Shown: piece by piece, positions 8,313 to 17,221 of the stretch
How positions within the stretch are numbered: the stretch's first letter is position 1
Layout: every line of letters starts with the position of its first letter
Origin: Streptomyces hygroscopicus subsp. hygroscopicus
Lineage (GTDB): Bacteria > Actinomycetota > Actinomycetes > Streptomycetales > Streptomycetaceae
Length of the DNA: 64,000 nucleotides
Direction of reading: 5' to 3'
Assembly (NCBI RefSeq): GCF_030269125.1
Contig: NZ_BSSM01000001.1
Coordinates: 372,001-436,000 of the forward strand
Translations under genes and position numbers: made by a program
The notes under the pieces: model-generated
What the model was told of the DNA's origin: nothing
The model's input: the letters and a program-made list of their open reading frames with translations, nothing else
Databases searched by the model: none

Positions 8313-8806
8313 GTGGACTCGGCCCATCGGAACCTGGCGGAGCCGGTGGACGGCGGTGCCGCGCTGGGCTGGGTCGAGCCGCCCTCGCGGGACGAGGTGG
8401 CCGAACTCGTGGGCCATGTGTTCGCCGCGGTGCGGGCCGGGGACGGGGCCCTGCGCGCCGCCTGTCCGGACCGTGAACCGGGCGGGTGGGGGTACTGGCT
8501 CCGCCGCACCCGTGCGACCCACCGGCCGCACGCCGATCCGGAGAAGACCGCGGTGGCTGCCGCCGCCCACGGCCGTGGCGTCGGCCGGGTGCCGGCCGCG
8601 GCCCTGATCGCCGACGCCCGGAAGACCGGTATCGAGGTCCTCACCCTGGACGCGCGCGGCGACGACACCGCCGCCCCGCGCCTCTACCGGTCGCCGGGCT
8701 TCACCGAATACGGCCGGCTCCCCGGCTTCGTCGCCGTCGGCGAACACCGCTACGACGAGGTCTTCCGGGCCTCCGTCGGCAGGCCTGACCGGCGCCGGCC
8801 GGCGCT
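8313..8806 (+). pseudogene. Decayed GNAT acetyltransferase
   Basis: From a GTG at 8313 the frame reads as a GNAT protein: GGAALGWVEPPSRDEVAELV, then HGRGVGRVPAAALI in place of the acetyl-CoA-binding (R/Q)GxGxG/A loop, then IEVLTLDARGDDTAAPRLYRSPGFTEYGR and VAVGEHRYDEVF near the end. The acetyl-CoA loop is altered. The normal stop is missing and the frame runs on antisense into the ABC-F gene until 10784. No good ribosome binding site is seen, and the region before 8313 lacks an N-terminal start. It is best read as a recently inactivated gene. Confidence 0.6.
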
Positions 8807-8807
8807 C

Positions 8808-10427
8808 CTAGCGCGCCCGCTCCACGCGGCGCTCGTCCCAGACCGGTTCCGGCGTCTCGCGGACGTGCCCGTCGGTGCCGAAGACCAGGTAGCGGTCGAA
8901 GGAGCGGGCGAACCAGCGGTCGTGGGTGACGGCGAGGACCGTGCCGTCGAAGGATTCCAGACCCTCCTGGAGGGCTTCGGCGGATTCCAGGTCGAGGTTG
9001 TCGGTCGGCTCGTCGAGCAACAGGGCGGTGACGCCCTGGAGTTCGAGCAGCAGGATCTGGAAGCGGGCCTGCTGGCCGCCGGAGAGACGCTCGAAGGTCT
9101 GCTCGGCCTGCTGGGTCAGCTCGTAGCGGCGCAGCCGGGACATGGCCGCGCCCCGGTCCTGCGCGTGCTCCTTCCACAGGATGTCCAGCAGGGTGCGGCC
9201 CTGGAGTTCGGGGTGCGCGTGGGTCTGCGCGAAGTGGCCGGGTACGACGCGGGCGCCGAGCTTCCACCGGCCGGTGTGCGCGACGTCCTCACCGGCCAGC
9301 AGGCGCAGGAAGTGCGACTTGCCGGAGCCGTTGGAGCCGAGGACCGCGACCCGCTCGCCGTAGAACACCTCCAGGTCGAACGGCTTCATCAGGCCGGTCA
9401 GTTCGAGTCCCGTGACGGTGACGGCCCTCACTCCGGTGCGGCCGCCCTTGAGGCGCATGGTGATGTCCTGCTCGCGCGGCGGCTCCGGCGGCGGCCCGGC
9501 CTCCTCGAACTTGCGCAGCCGGGTCTGCGCGGCGGCGTACCGCGAGGCCATCTCGTGGCTGACGGCGGCGGCCTGACGGAGGTTCAGGACGAGCTTCTTC
9601 AGCTGCGCGTGCTTCTCGTCCCAGCGGCGGCGCAACTCCTCGAAGCGGGCGAAGCGTTCACGGCGGGCCTCGTGGTACGTGGCGAAGCCGCCGCCGTGCA
9701 CCCAGGCGTCCGCGCCGGCCGGTCCGGGTTCGACGGAGACGATCTTCTCGGCGGCACGGGCGAGGAGTTCACGGTCGTGGGAGACGAACAGCACCGTCTT
9801 GCGGGTCTCCTTGAGCTGCTGCTCCAGCCACCGCTTGCCGGGCACGTCCAGGTAGTTGTCCGGTTCGTCCAGCAGGAGCACCTCGTCGGTGCCGCGCAGC
9901 AACGCCTCCAGCACCAGACGCTTCTGCTCGCCGCCGGACAGCGTGCGCACCTGGCGCCACTGCGCCCGCTCGTACGGCATCCCGAGCGCGGCGGTGGTGC
10001 ACATGTCCCACAGGGTCTCGGCCTCGTAGCCGCGCACCTCGGCCCAGTCGGCCAGCGCCTGCGCGTAGGCGAGCTGGGCGGCCTCGTCGTCCACCGTCAT
10101 CACGGCGTGCTCGGCCTCGTCCACCGCCCTGGCCGCCTCGCGGATCCGGGGCGGGGCGACGGAGACCAGCAGGTCCCGCACGGTCGTCTCGTCCCGTACG
10201 GAACCGACGAACTGGCGCATCACGCCGAGTCCGCCGCTCACGGTGACCGAGCCGCCGTGCGGCTTCAGCTCGCCGGAGATCAGCCGCAGCAGGGTGGTCT
10301 TGCCCGCGCCGTTCGGGCCGACCAGCGCGACGGCCGCGCCCTCGCCGACCCGGAAGGAGACATCGCCGAGCAGCGTCCTCCCGTCGGGGAGGTGGTACTC
10401 GAGGTGCGCGGCTTCCAGATGTCCCAT
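8808..10427 (-). CDS. ABC-F family ATP-binding protein
   Basis: 539 residues with two complete nucleotide-binding domains and no membrane segments, the ABC-F arrangement. NBD1 has Walker A GPNGAGKTT (about 37), signature LSGGEQKR and Walker B LLLDEPDNYLD. NBD2 has GSNGSGKS, LSGGQQAR and LLLDEPTDNLD. Between them is a charged helical linker (RRERFARFEELRRRWDEKHAQ). ABC-F proteins act on the ribosome, either as translation factors (Uup/EttA type) or as antibiotic-resistance proteins; the sequence alone does not separate these. The ATG at 10427 is the start. The gene ends just past the decayed GNAT. Confidence 0.92.
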   Translation of the reverse strand: MGHLEAAHLEYHLPDGRTLLGDVSFRVGEGAAVALVGPNGAGKTTLLRLISGELKPHGGSVTVSGGLGVMRQFVGSVRDETTVRDLLVSVAPPRIREAARAVDEAEHAVMTVDDEAAQLAYAQALADWAEVRGYEAETLWDMCTTAALGMPYERAQWRQVRTLSGGEQKRLVLEALLRGTDEVLLLDEPDNYLDVPGKRWLEQQLKETRKTVLFVSHDRELLARAAEKIVSVEPGPAGADAWVHGGGFATYHEARRERFARFEELRRRWDEKHAQLKKLVLNLRQAAAVSHEMASRYAAAQTRLRKFEEAGPPPEPPREQDITMRLKGGRTGVRAVTVTGLELTGLMKPFDLEVFYGERVAVLGSNGSGKSHFLRLLAGEDVAHTGRWKLGARVVPGHFAQTHAHPELQGRTLLDILWKEHAQDRGAAMSRLRRYELTQQAEQTFERLSGGQQARFQILLLELQGVTALLLDEPTDNLDLESAEALQEGLESFDGTVLAVTHDRWFARSFDRYLVFGTDGHVRETPEPVWDERRVERAR

Positions 10428-10510
10428 GGGAGGGCATTCTCCGGGCGGGGGGCCGCCGGGGGCAAACCGTTAACCGGGCGGGCCCGCGCGCGCCCGGGGG
10501 CCGCTCCGGT

Positions 10511-11170
10511 TCACCCGGTGGTGTCGCCCAGCGGCTCCCCCGTGGGTCCGGGCGTCCCCGGCGGCTCGATGACGTGCGCCTCCCAGCTCAGGGCCCGCCA
10601 GCCGGCCGCCGGCGTGCCCTCCAGGGTGATCACGCCCGTGTTGGCCAGGGGGCGGGCGGCCGCGAAGGGGACGTCGATGTTGACGGCTCGGGCGGCGGTC
10701 CACATCCGGATCGCGGCGCCGTGGCTGACCAGGGCGACGGTGCCGGCGCCGCTGAGGTACGCCTCCTCGACCACGGCGTCGTAGCGCGCGAGGGCCTCCT
10801 CGCCGCTCTCGCCGCCGGGGACGCGCAGCGCGGTCCGCCCGGCCGACCAGGCGAAGACGGTGCGCATGTAGGAATCGGCCCCGGGGGCGTCGCCGGGCAT
10901 CATCTCCAGATGGCCGGCGGACAGCTCGCGGATGCCGTCGCGGACGGTCACCCGCAGTCCCCGCTCCAGGGCCAGGGGGGCCGCGGTGAGCTGGGTGCGG
11001 ATCAGCGGGGAGGCGTACAGGGCGCCGATGTCCTCCCCGGCCAGCGCCCGGGGCAGCGCGGCGGCCTGCGCCTCGCCGAGCGGGGTGAGCCCCGGCCCCG
11101 GTGCGGCGGTGTCCAGCAGGTGGCGCACGTTGGACGGGGTCTGGCCGTGGCGGATCAGGAGCAGGCGCAT
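10511..11170 (-). CDS. Histidine phosphatase family protein
   Basis: 219 residues. The N-terminal RHG signature (LLLIRHGQTPSN) carries the phospho-accepting His, and the second catalytic His is in VALVSHGAAIRMW. YASPLIRTQLTA supplies the conserved Arg pocket. Members dephosphorylate small metabolites or phosphosugars; the substrate here is open. AAGGAGA stands seven bases before the ATG at 11170. It is divergent from the PAP2/lipid-kinase gene across an 81-bp spacer that must hold both promoters. Confidence 0.9.
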   Translation of the reverse strand: MRLLLIRHGQTPSNVRHLLDTAAPGPGLTPLGEAQAAALPRALAGEDIGALYASPLIRTQLTAAPLALERGLRVTVRDGIRELSAGHLEMMPGDAPGADSYMRTVFAWSAGRTALRVPGGESGEEALARYDAVVEEAYLSGAGTVALVSHGAAIRMWTAARAVNIDVPFAAARPLANTGVITLEGTPAAGWRALSWEAHVIEPPGTPGPTGEPLGDTTG

Positions 11171-11251
11171 CCGGGCGATCTCCTTGTGGCGTCCGCGCGG
11201 CGCCGGACGCGGTGGGGCAGGAAACGGGCACTTCAGGGTAACCGCACCCCT

Positions 11252-12760
11252 ATGGACCAGACCGTGACTCCGGACGTGGACCTCACCGTCCCGACCGCCC
11301 TCCCGCACCCCCTGTACGAACGGCTGCTCGCCGCCGACTCCGGCCTCTTCGAGCGGGCCGCCCGATGGCGCTGGCCGGGGGCCGACCGCGTGCTGCCCCG
11401 GCTGAGCCGCGGCGCCAACCACGGGGTGCTGTGGGCCGCCGTGGCCGCCGCGCTGGCCGCGAGCCGTACGCCCCGGGCCCGGCGGGCCGCCGTACGGGGC
11501 CTGGCCTCGCTCGCCGTTGCCTCCGCGACCGTCAACACGCTGGGCAAGCGTTCGGTGCGCCGGGCCCGGCCGCTGCTCGACCCCGTACCGCTGGGACGGC
11601 GGCTGCGGCGGCAGCCGGTCACCACCTCCTTCCCGTCCGGGCACGCGGCATCGGCGGCGGCCTTCGCCACCGGCGTGGCGCTGGAGTCCCCCGCGTGGGG
11701 CGCGGCCGTCGCGCCGCTGGCGTTCTCGGTCGCCGCCTCCCGCGTCTACACCGGCGTGCACTTCCCGAGCGACGTGCTGGCCGGTGCGGCGCTGGGCGCG
11801 GGCGCCGCCTTCCTGGTACGGCGCCTCGTGCCGGCCCGCGCGTCGACGGTGCCCGGGGCCCGGCCGCGCGCCGAGGCACCCGCACTGCCGGAGGGCGAGG
11901 GCCTGGTGGTGGTCGCCAACCAGGGCTCGGGCACCGCGGACCGGGTGCGCGGGCTGCGGGCGGCACTGCCGCGCGCGGAGATCGTCGAGTGCGCGCCCGA
12001 GGAGACCGGGGACGCGCTCGGGAAGGCGGCGGCGCGGGCGCGGGTGCTCGGGGTGTGCGGCGGCGACGGCACGGTGAACGCGGCCGCCGCGGTGGCCCTG
12101 CGCCACGGGCTGCCGCTGGCGGTGCTGCCGGGCGGCACCCTGAACCACTTCGCCCACGACCTGGGCGTGGAGGACGAGCGCGATCTGGCCCGCGCGGTAC
12201 GCAAGGGCGAGGCGGTCCGGGTGGACGCGGGGCGGTTCGTCACCGAGGGCGCCGAGGGCCTGTTCCTGAACACGCTGAGCCTCGGCGTCTACCCGGAGCT
12301 GGTGCGCGCCCGCGACTCCTGGTCGCACCGGATCGGCGGCTGGCCCGCCGGGCTGCTCGCCGCGCTGCGGGTGCTGCGCGCGGGCCGGCATCCGCTGGAG
12401 GTGGAGGTGGGCGGCGAACGGCGGCCGCTGTGGCTGCTGTTCACGGGCAACGGCGTCTACCACCGGATGGGGCTCGCGCCGGGCCGCCGGACCGATCTGG
12501 CGGACGGGCTGCTGGACGTACGCGTGGTGCACGGCAGCGGCAGGCCGGCGCTGAGGCTGCTGGCGGCGGCCGCCGCGGGACCCCTGACCAGGTCGCCCGC
12601 CCATGCCGCGGTCCAGGTGAACCGGTTGCGGCTGACCGGCCTCGCACCCGGTACCCCGCTGGCGTACGACGGCGAGGTCACGACCGCCGCGGGCGAGGTG
12701 ACGGTGGAGAAGCTGCCGGAGGCACTGACGGTCTACCGCCCGCTCCCCCATGCTTTCTGA
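11252..12760 (+). CDS. Bifunctional PAP2 phosphatase / diacylglycerol (lipid) kinase
   Basis: 502 residues in two domains. Residues about 1-190 form a membrane PAP2 phosphatase with its three motifs: KRSVRRARP, PSGH and SRVYTGVHFPSD. Residues about 205-500 form a DAGK_cat lipid kinase with GGDGTVNAAAAVAL, VLPGGTLNHFAHDLG and the C-terminal LAYDGE. The phosphatase would remove a lipid phosphate and the kinase would add one, probably in phospholipid or undecaprenyl-phosphate turnover at the membrane. This fusion is a known actinobacterial architecture. The ATG at 11252 sits close to AGGGTAACC. Confidence 0.9.
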   Translation: MDQTVTPDVDLTVPTALPHPLYERLLAADSGLFERAARWRWPGADRVLPRLSRGANHGVLWAAVAAALAASRTPRARRAAVRGLASLAVASATVNTLGKRSVRRARPLLDPVPLGRRLRRQPVTTSFPSGHAASAAAFATGVALESPAWGAAVAPLAFSVAASRVYTGVHFPSDVLAGAALGAGAAFLVRRLVPARASTVPGARPRAEAPALPEGEGLVVVANQGSGTADRVRGLRAALPRAEIVECAPEETGDALGKAAARARVLGVCGGDGTVNAAAAVALRHGLPLAVLPGGTLNHFAHDLGVEDERDLARAVRKGEAVRVDAGRFVTEGAEGLFLNTLSLGVYPELVRARDSWSHRIGGWPAGLLAALRVLRAGRHPLEVEVGGERRPLWLLFTGNGVYHRMGLAPGRRTDLADGLLDVRVVHGSGRPALRLLAAAAAGPLTRSPAHAAVQVNRLRLTGLAPGTPLAYDGEVTTAAGEVTVEKLPEALTVYRPLPHAF

Positions 12761-12870
12761 CAGATCGTCAGTCCACATGGCAAAACGCTGGTCTCGCCAT
12801 TCGGCCGACGCGCGTACCGTGAACCGTGACGCCGGCCGAGTCCGGCCGGGCGACGAGAAGGGGTACGGGC

Positions 12871-13692
12871 ATGCCGAAAGCACGGGAGACGGCCGTCTAC
12901 ACGCACGGGCACCACGAGTCGGTGCTGCGGTCGCACACCTGGCGGACCGCCGCCAACTCCGCGGCCTACCTGCTCGGCTCCCTCAAGCCGCACATGAAGG
13001 TCCTGGACATCGGCTGCGGCCCCGGGACCATCACCGCGGACCTGGCGGAGCTGGTGCCCGACGGCCATGTGACGGGCGTCGACCACGCGCCGGGCGTCCT
13101 GGAGCAGGCCCGGGAGACGGCCGCCGCGCGCGGCCTGACGAACGTCGACTTCGCGGTCGCCGACGTCCACGCCCTGGACTACCCGGACGACACCTTCTGC
13201 GTGGTCCACGCCCACCAGGTGCTCCAGCACGTGGGCGACCCGGTGCAGGCGCTGCGCGAGATGCGGCGGGTGACCCGGCCGGGCGGGTTCATCGCCGTAC
13301 GGGACGCGGACTACGCCGCGATGACCTGGTACCCGGCGCTGCCGGGCCTGGACGACTGGCTGGACCTGTACGAGCGGGTGGCCCGCGCCAACGGCGGCGA
13401 GCCGGACGCCGGACGCCGGCTGAAGTCCTGGGCGCGGGCCGCGGGACTGCGGGACATCACCGCGACCTGTGGCACCTGGACCTTCGCCACCGAGGAGGAA
13501 CGCGCCTGGTGGAGCGGCCTGTGGGCGGACCGCACCCTCGCCTCCGCCTACGCCGAACGGGCGACGGCGTCCGGCCATGCCACGCCCGAGCGGCTGCGCG
13601 CGGTCTCGGACGCCTGGCGGGAGTGGGGGCGGCAGGACGACGGCTGGTTCGCGGTCCTGCACGGGGAGATCCTGTGCCGCAAGGAGGCGTGA
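12871..13692 (+). CDS. Class I SAM-dependent methyltransferase (UbiE/COQ5-like)
   Basis: 273 residues. Motif I is VLDIGCGPGTIT at about 46, followed by GVDHAPGVLEQAR (motif II acidic residue), VADVHALDY and LREMRRVTRPGGFIAV. This is the usual small-molecule methyltransferase layout; substrate unknown. The ATG at 12871 has GAGAAGGGG at good spacing; an in-frame upstream ATG is less likely. The stop lies only three bases from the end of the convergent gvpK, leaving no room for an intergenic terminator. Confidence 0.9.
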   Translation: MPKARETAVYTHGHHESVLRSHTWRTAANSAAYLLGSLKPHMKVLDIGCGPGTITADLAELVPDGHVTGVDHAPGVLEQARETAAARGLTNVDFAVADVHALDYPDDTFCVVHAHQVLQHVGDPVQALREMRRVTRPGGFIAVRDADYAAMTWYPALPGLDDWLDLYERVARANGGEPDAGRRLKSWARAAGLRDITATCGTWTFATEEERAWWSGLWADRTLASAYAERATASGHATPERLRAVSDAWREWGRQDDGWFAVLHGEILCRKEA

Positions 13693-13695
13693 GCC

Positions 13696-13977
13696 TCACT
13701 CGCGGGGCAGCAGGGGGCCGAGCGGCCCGAGGTCCAGGTTGAGGTCCTCGGGCCGCAGCCCGTAGCGGTCGCGCAGCTCGGCCATCCGGTCCTCCAGGAG
13801 CATCAGGGTGAGCCCGATCCGCTCCTCCTGCTCCTCGGTCAGGTCGCCGGTGTCGAAGCGCCGTACCGCCTGCCGTTCCATCAGCTGGCGCAGCAGTTCC
13901 ACCACGGTGAGGACGAGCTTCACCAGGTCGCGCTCCACCGTGTCGGGTTCGAGGTCGAGCCGGTTGCGGGCGGACAT
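13696..13977 (-). CDS. gvpK: Gas vesicle protein GvpK
   Basis: 93 residues, the normal length. The GvpK core is clear: LDLEPDTVERDLVKLVLTV, LLRQLMERQAVRRFD, and the C-terminal GLRPEDLNLDLGPLGPLL. The ATG at 13977 shares one base with the gvpS stop (TGATG); a GTG one codon earlier is an alternative. It is the last gene of the gvp cluster. GvpK is an accessory or assembly protein of gas vesicles. Confidence 0.95.
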   Translation of the reverse strand: MSARNRLDLEPDTVERDLVKLVLTVVELLRQLMERQAVRRFDTGDLTEEQEERIGLTLMLLEDRMAELRDRYGLRPEDLNLDLGPLGPLLPRE

Positions 13978-14174
13978 CACAGCTCCTTCGCGGGCAGCTC
14001 GAACGGCGAGGGCACGGATTCGTTGACCGAGCTGATCAGCGCGTTCAGGTCGATGCGGACGAGGTCCACGTCGGCGATGCGCAGCGTGACGTCGCCCGTG
14101 ATGACGACGCCGCCCGCCAGCAGCCGGTCCAGCAGATCGACCAGCGCGATCTCCCGGCGTTCCACGACGGTCAC
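13977..14174 (-). CDS. gvpS: Gas vesicle protein GvpS (GvpA/J-like)
   Basis: 65 residues. It is a short member of the GvpA/J/M fold: LVDLLDRLLAGGVVITGDVTLRIADVDLVRIDLNALISS. A GTG start at 14174 overlaps the gvpL stop as GTGA. Members are minor shell or tip proteins. Its place between gvpL and gvpK is the standard Streptomyces order. Confidence 0.92.
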   Translation of the reverse strand: MTVVERREIALVDLLDRLLAGGVVITGDVTLRIADVDLVRIDLNALISSVNESVPSPFELPAKEL

Positions 14175-14971
14175 CGGCCCTCCCCCGCGCTCACGCCGTA
14201 CCGCGCGTCCTCCTCGCCGAGCCCGCTGAACGAGTACGCCGCCCACGGCCCGGTCAGCTCCACCCGCAGCCCTCCGGCCTCGTCCTTCGTGCGGTCCACC
14301 AGCTCCACGAACTCCTCGGAGCGGTCCCGGCGCACCAGATAGGCGGCGTTGAGCACGTTGCTGCCGCGCGCACCGGACAGCGCCGCGTTCTGCGGGGGAT
14401 GCAGCCGGGAGTCCTCGGCCTGGGCGCGCAGCCGCTCGTGCAGCGACCGGGCGAATGCCTCGGCGGCCTGGAGGCCCTCCTCGTGGGCCCGGGTGTCGGC
14501 ACGGCGGCGTCGCAGGTAGTCCCGGCCGCTGGTGGGCCTGTCGGGCTTCCCGGCGGGTTCGGCCGGCTCCGGGGAGGGCTCCGTGAACACCTTGACGCCC
14601 CACTCCACCCGGCCCTCCAGCCGCTCCAGGGCACGCAGGAAGTCCGCCTCCCGGGCCTCCATCATGGTGCGCACCGCGCTGTCGTCCCTGAAGACGGTGG
14701 CGAGGCGCAGCGGCAGCGGGGTGGTGACGGTGGTGAGAGCGTCGATCACGCCCTGGTGGGCGCGGGCGGTCGCGGCCAGCCAGTCCAGGTCCTCCAGGTG
14801 GGCCTTCAGCCCCTCCTCGCAGAAGTCGGCCTCGGGGACGGTACTGACCACCGCGATCAGCCCGCGGTGGGACAGCAGGGCAGGCGGAGCACCCCCGACG
14901 CCCGTCAGCTGGGCCTGCAGGGGCGCTCCGAGGGGACGGCAGACGGCATAGACGTAGCGCAGTCCGGTCAT
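14171..14971 (-). CDS. gvpL: Gas vesicle protein GvpL (GvpF/GvpL family)
   Basis: 266 residues. The GvpF/L signature is seen at both ends: YVYAVCRPLG with LIAVVSTVPEADF near the N-terminus, LDWLAATARAHQGVIDAL and PLPLRLATVFRDD in the middle, and VELTGPWAAYSFSG at the C-terminus. A basic, Pro-rich insertion (EPAEPAGKPDRPTSGRD) interrupts the second half. The ATG at 14971 overlaps the gvpJ stop (ATGA). GvpL is thought to organise other Gvp proteins during assembly. Confidence 0.95.
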   Translation of the reverse strand: MTGLRYVYAVCRPLGAPLQAQLTGVGGAPPALLSHRGLIAVVSTVPEADFCEEGLKAHLEDLDWLAATARAHQGVIDALTTVTTPLPLRLATVFRDDSAVRTMMEAREADFLRALERLEGRVEWGVKVFTEPSPEPAEPAGKPDRPTSGRDYLRRRRADTRAHEEGLQAAEAFARSLHERLRAQAEDSRLHPPQNAALSGARGSNVLNAAYLVRRDRSEEFVELVDRTKDEAGGLRVELTGPWAAYSFSGLGEEDARYGVSAGEGR

Positions 14972-15315
14972 GGCGCCTCCTTCCGTACGCGGCCCGGCTC
15001 CAGTTCCTCCAGCCGGGCCAGCCGCTCTCTCAGCTCCGCGTTCTCCCGGGTCAGCTCGTCCCGGCGGGCCCGGGAGGACAGGGCCGGATCGCTCTCCCAC
15101 CAGTCGATGCCCATCTCCTTCGCCTTGTCCACCGAGGCGACGATGAGCCGCAGTTTCACGGTGAGCAGTTCGATGTCGAGCAGGTTGATCCGGATGTCAC
15201 CGGCGATGACGATGCCCTTGTCGAGGACGCGCTCCAGGATGTCGGCGAGGTTCGCGCCCGAGCTGTGGCCGTACGGGTCGGGGAAACCGCCGGACCGGGG
15301 GGCGGGAGTCGTCAT
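14968..15315 (-). CDS. gvpJ: Gas vesicle protein GvpJ (GvpA-like)
   Basis: 115 residues. The GvpA-like fold covers about 22-75 (LADILERVLDKGIVIAGDI, INLLDIELLTVKLRLIVASVDKA), followed by a charged coiled-coil-like tail (RDELTRENAELRERLARLEELE). It is proposed to cap or nucleate the vesicle. The ATG overlaps the gvpZ stop (ATGA). Confidence 0.95.
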   Translation of the reverse strand: MTTPAPRSGGFPDPYGHSSGANLADILERVLDKGIVIAGDIRINLLDIELLTVKLRLIVASVDKAKEMGIDWWESDPALSSRARRDELTRENAELRERLARLEELEPGRVRKEAP

Positions 15316-16541
15316 CGACGGCTCCCCCGCTCCGCGTACTCGGGTTCCTCCTCCTCGTACTCGTCCTCCTCGTCCTCGTACTCGTCCTCCTCGGGCTCCT
15401 CGGGCTCCTCGGCCTCCTCCTCGGGCTCCTCGTCCTCGTACTCGGCCTCACCCTCGGCCTCGTCCTCGTAGGGGCCCTCCTCCTCGGCCTCGTCCTCCTC
15501 GGGCTCCTGGTCCTCGGCCCGGTCCTCCGGCTCCCCGGATTCCCGGTCCCCTGGCTCCTCGCCCTCCTCGGACTCCTCGCCCTCCTCGGACTCCTCGGAC
15601 TCCTCGCCCTCCTCGGGCTCCTCGCTCTCCTCGCTCTCCGACTTCGCGGACTCCTCCTCCGCCACCGCGTCCTCGTGGCTGCGGACGACCTCGCCGTCGC
15701 GGATCTCGCCGCGCCAGCCGTCCTCCGCTTCCGCCTTGAGGGTGATGAAACGGGCGAAGTGCTTCAGGTCCAGCCTGACGCGGCGGCCCTGGGCACGCCA
15801 GATATTGCCCGTCTTCTCGAAGAAACCGCTCGGGTAGTACTCGATGACCAGCAGAATCCTGGTCAGGTTGTCACCGAGGGCGTGGAAGGTGACGACGCCC
15901 TTGGTGCTGCCCTTGGCGCCCTCGGAGGTCCACTGGATGCGCTGGTCGGGCACCTGCTCGGTGGTCTTGGCCTTCCAGCTGCGGCTGGACAGGAAGATCT
16001 TCGCCTGCCAGTCGGTATCGGTGTCGCCCGCGCGGGAGACGCTCTTGACGCCGTGGGCGAAGGTGGAGAACTCCTGGAACTGGGTCCACTGGTCGTAGGC
16101 GGTGCGCAGCGGCACGCCCACGTCGATGGACTCCATGATCACGGTGGGCTTGTTGCCGCCGCGGCCCTTGCCGCCCTTCTTCCCACCGCCGAGGCCCTTG
16201 AAGGCCTCCTTCACCTTGTCCTTGGCACGGGAGGTGCCGAGTTCCAGCGCGGTGCGCAGCGGGCCCTTGCCCTCGGCGAGCTTGCGGCCGCCGTCGAGCG
16301 CGAGACGCCCCAAGCCGGGGCTGTTGCCCTCGGCGATGTCGTTCAGCTTGCCGGTGGTCTCGCCGAGCTTGCGGCCGAGCCCGGTGAGCAGCCGCTGGGC
16401 CTGCGCCGACAGGTACTCCTGCGCCTCCGCCTTCAGCCGGTCGGCGGCCTCGCTGTGGGCGAGGTCGCTCAGCGGGTTGTCCTGGGCGGCGCCCTTGGCC
16501 CGCCCCGCGGCCGAGGCCGCGGATCCCAGGGTGTCGGTCAT
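15312..16541 (-). CDS. gvpZ: Gas vesicle-associated GvpZ, SRPBCC domain with long acidic tail
   Basis: 409 residues. An N-terminal helical region (1-135) ends in a Gly/Lys-rich patch. It is followed by an SRPBCC/polyketide-cyclase-like domain at about 138-285 (ESIDVGVPLRTAYDQWTQFQEFSTF, RILLVIEYYPSGFFEKTGNIW). The last 115 residues or so are almost entirely Glu, Ser, Asp and Pro in EESEE/EEGEE-type runs. The tail length probably varies between strains because the DNA is CTC/CTCCTC-rich simple sequence. Start and stop overlap gvpY and gvpJ by ATGA. The function in vesicle formation is not established. Confidence 0.9.
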   Translation of the reverse strand: MTDTLGSAASAAGRAKGAAQDNPLSDLAHSEAADRLKAEAQEYLSAQAQRLLTGLGRKLGETTGKLNDIAEGNSPGLGRLALDGGRKLAEGKGPLRTALELGTSRAKDKVKEAFKGLGGGKKGGKGRGGNKPTVIMESIDVGVPLRTAYDQWTQFQEFSTFAHGVKSVSRAGDTDTDWQAKIFLSSRSWKAKTTEQVPDQRIQWTSEGAKGSTKGVVTFHALGDNLTRILLVIEYYPSGFFEKTGNIWRAQGRRVRLDLKHFARFITLKAEAEDGWRGEIRDGEVVRSHEDAVAEEESAKSESEESEEPEEGEESEESEEGEESEEGEEPGDRESGEPEDRAEDQEPEEDEAEEEGPYEDEAEGEAEYEDEEPEEEAEEPEEPEEDEYEDEEDEYEEEEPEYAERGSRR

Positions 16542-17221
16542 CGTTCCTCACCGCCCTTCGCGGAACCGCCGCCGCGGGAGCCGGCCGGCTTCTTCCCGGC
16601 CGACTGGCGCTGCGCGGCGGTCTTCCTCCCCGCCGTCTTCCCCTTCGCGGGGCCGGACTTCTCGGCCGGACCCGTACGCCGCGCCGCGGTCTTCCTGGCA
16701 TCGGGCTTCTGCGCGCGCGACGTCCCGCCGGTTCCGCGCTCGTCGTCGCGGTCTCCGCCGTGTCCGCCGCCGCGCGCGGTTCCGCGGCCTCCGCGGTCCT
16801 CCGCCTGCCCGCGGTCCTCCGCCTCCCCGCGCTCCTCCGCCTCCCCGCGCTCCTCCGGCTCCCCGCGGCCGTCGCCCCGCTCCTCGCCGGCCCCGCCCCC
16901 GGCCGCTCCGGAGAGTTCGCCGCGCACCTGCTCCGTGCGGTCGTGCAGGCGGTCGGCGAGACTGTTCATCTGCCGCTCGACCACGGCCCCCGAGGCCGCC
17001 TTGCCGACGCCCCGCAGGTCCTCGCGGAGTTGATCGCCGATCTCCTTGAACTGCGGGTTGTCGCGCAGTTGCCGGCGGGCGAGGTCGGCGAGCGCACCCG
17101 GGCCGAGGTTGAGCTTCCTGCCCGCCACGAGCGAGCCGACCGCGAGTGCCATCTTCAGTTTCCTGGTGCGTCCCAGGAAGTATCCGGCCCCTACGGCGAG
17201 GCCCATTGCCGTTCGGTTCAT
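16538..17221 (-). CDS. gvpY: Gas vesicle-associated GvpY
   Basis: 227 residues. The N-terminal portion has a hydrophobic Gly-rich segment (AMGLAVGAGYFLGR, KMALAVGSLVAGRKL) that may contact membrane or shell. A helical region with RRQLRDNPQFKEIGDQLREDL follows. The second half is low complexity: an EERGEA-type hexapeptide repeat, then a Lys/Arg/Ala/Pro-rich basic tail. The acidic tail of GvpZ and basic tail of GvpY could pair electrostatically (inference). ATGA overlaps join it to gvpG and gvpZ. Confidence 0.9.
   Translation of the reverse strand: MNRTAMGLAVGAGYFLGRTRKLKMALAVGSLVAGRKLNLGPGALADLARRQLRDNPQFKEIGDQLREDLRGVGKAASGAVVERQMNSLADRLHDRTEQVRGELSGAAGGGAGEERGDGRGEPEERGEAEERGEAEDRGQAEDRGGRGTARGGGHGGDRDDERGTGGTSRAQKPDARKTAARRTGPAEKSGPAKGKTAGRKTAAQRQSAGKKPAGSRGGGSAKGGEER
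16793..16864. repeat. 18-bp tandem repeat, four copies, inside gvpY
   Basis: Four adjacent 18-bp units (16793, 16811, 16829, 16847) differ by one or two bases and encode the EERGEA/EDRGQA-type hexapeptides. Copy-number change would stay in frame. Confidence 0.85.

Noticed and set aside
8313..10784. Reading the forward frame as one 823-residue protein
   Set aside because: Only the first 160 residues resemble GNAT; the remainder is antisense to a complete ABC-F ATPase.
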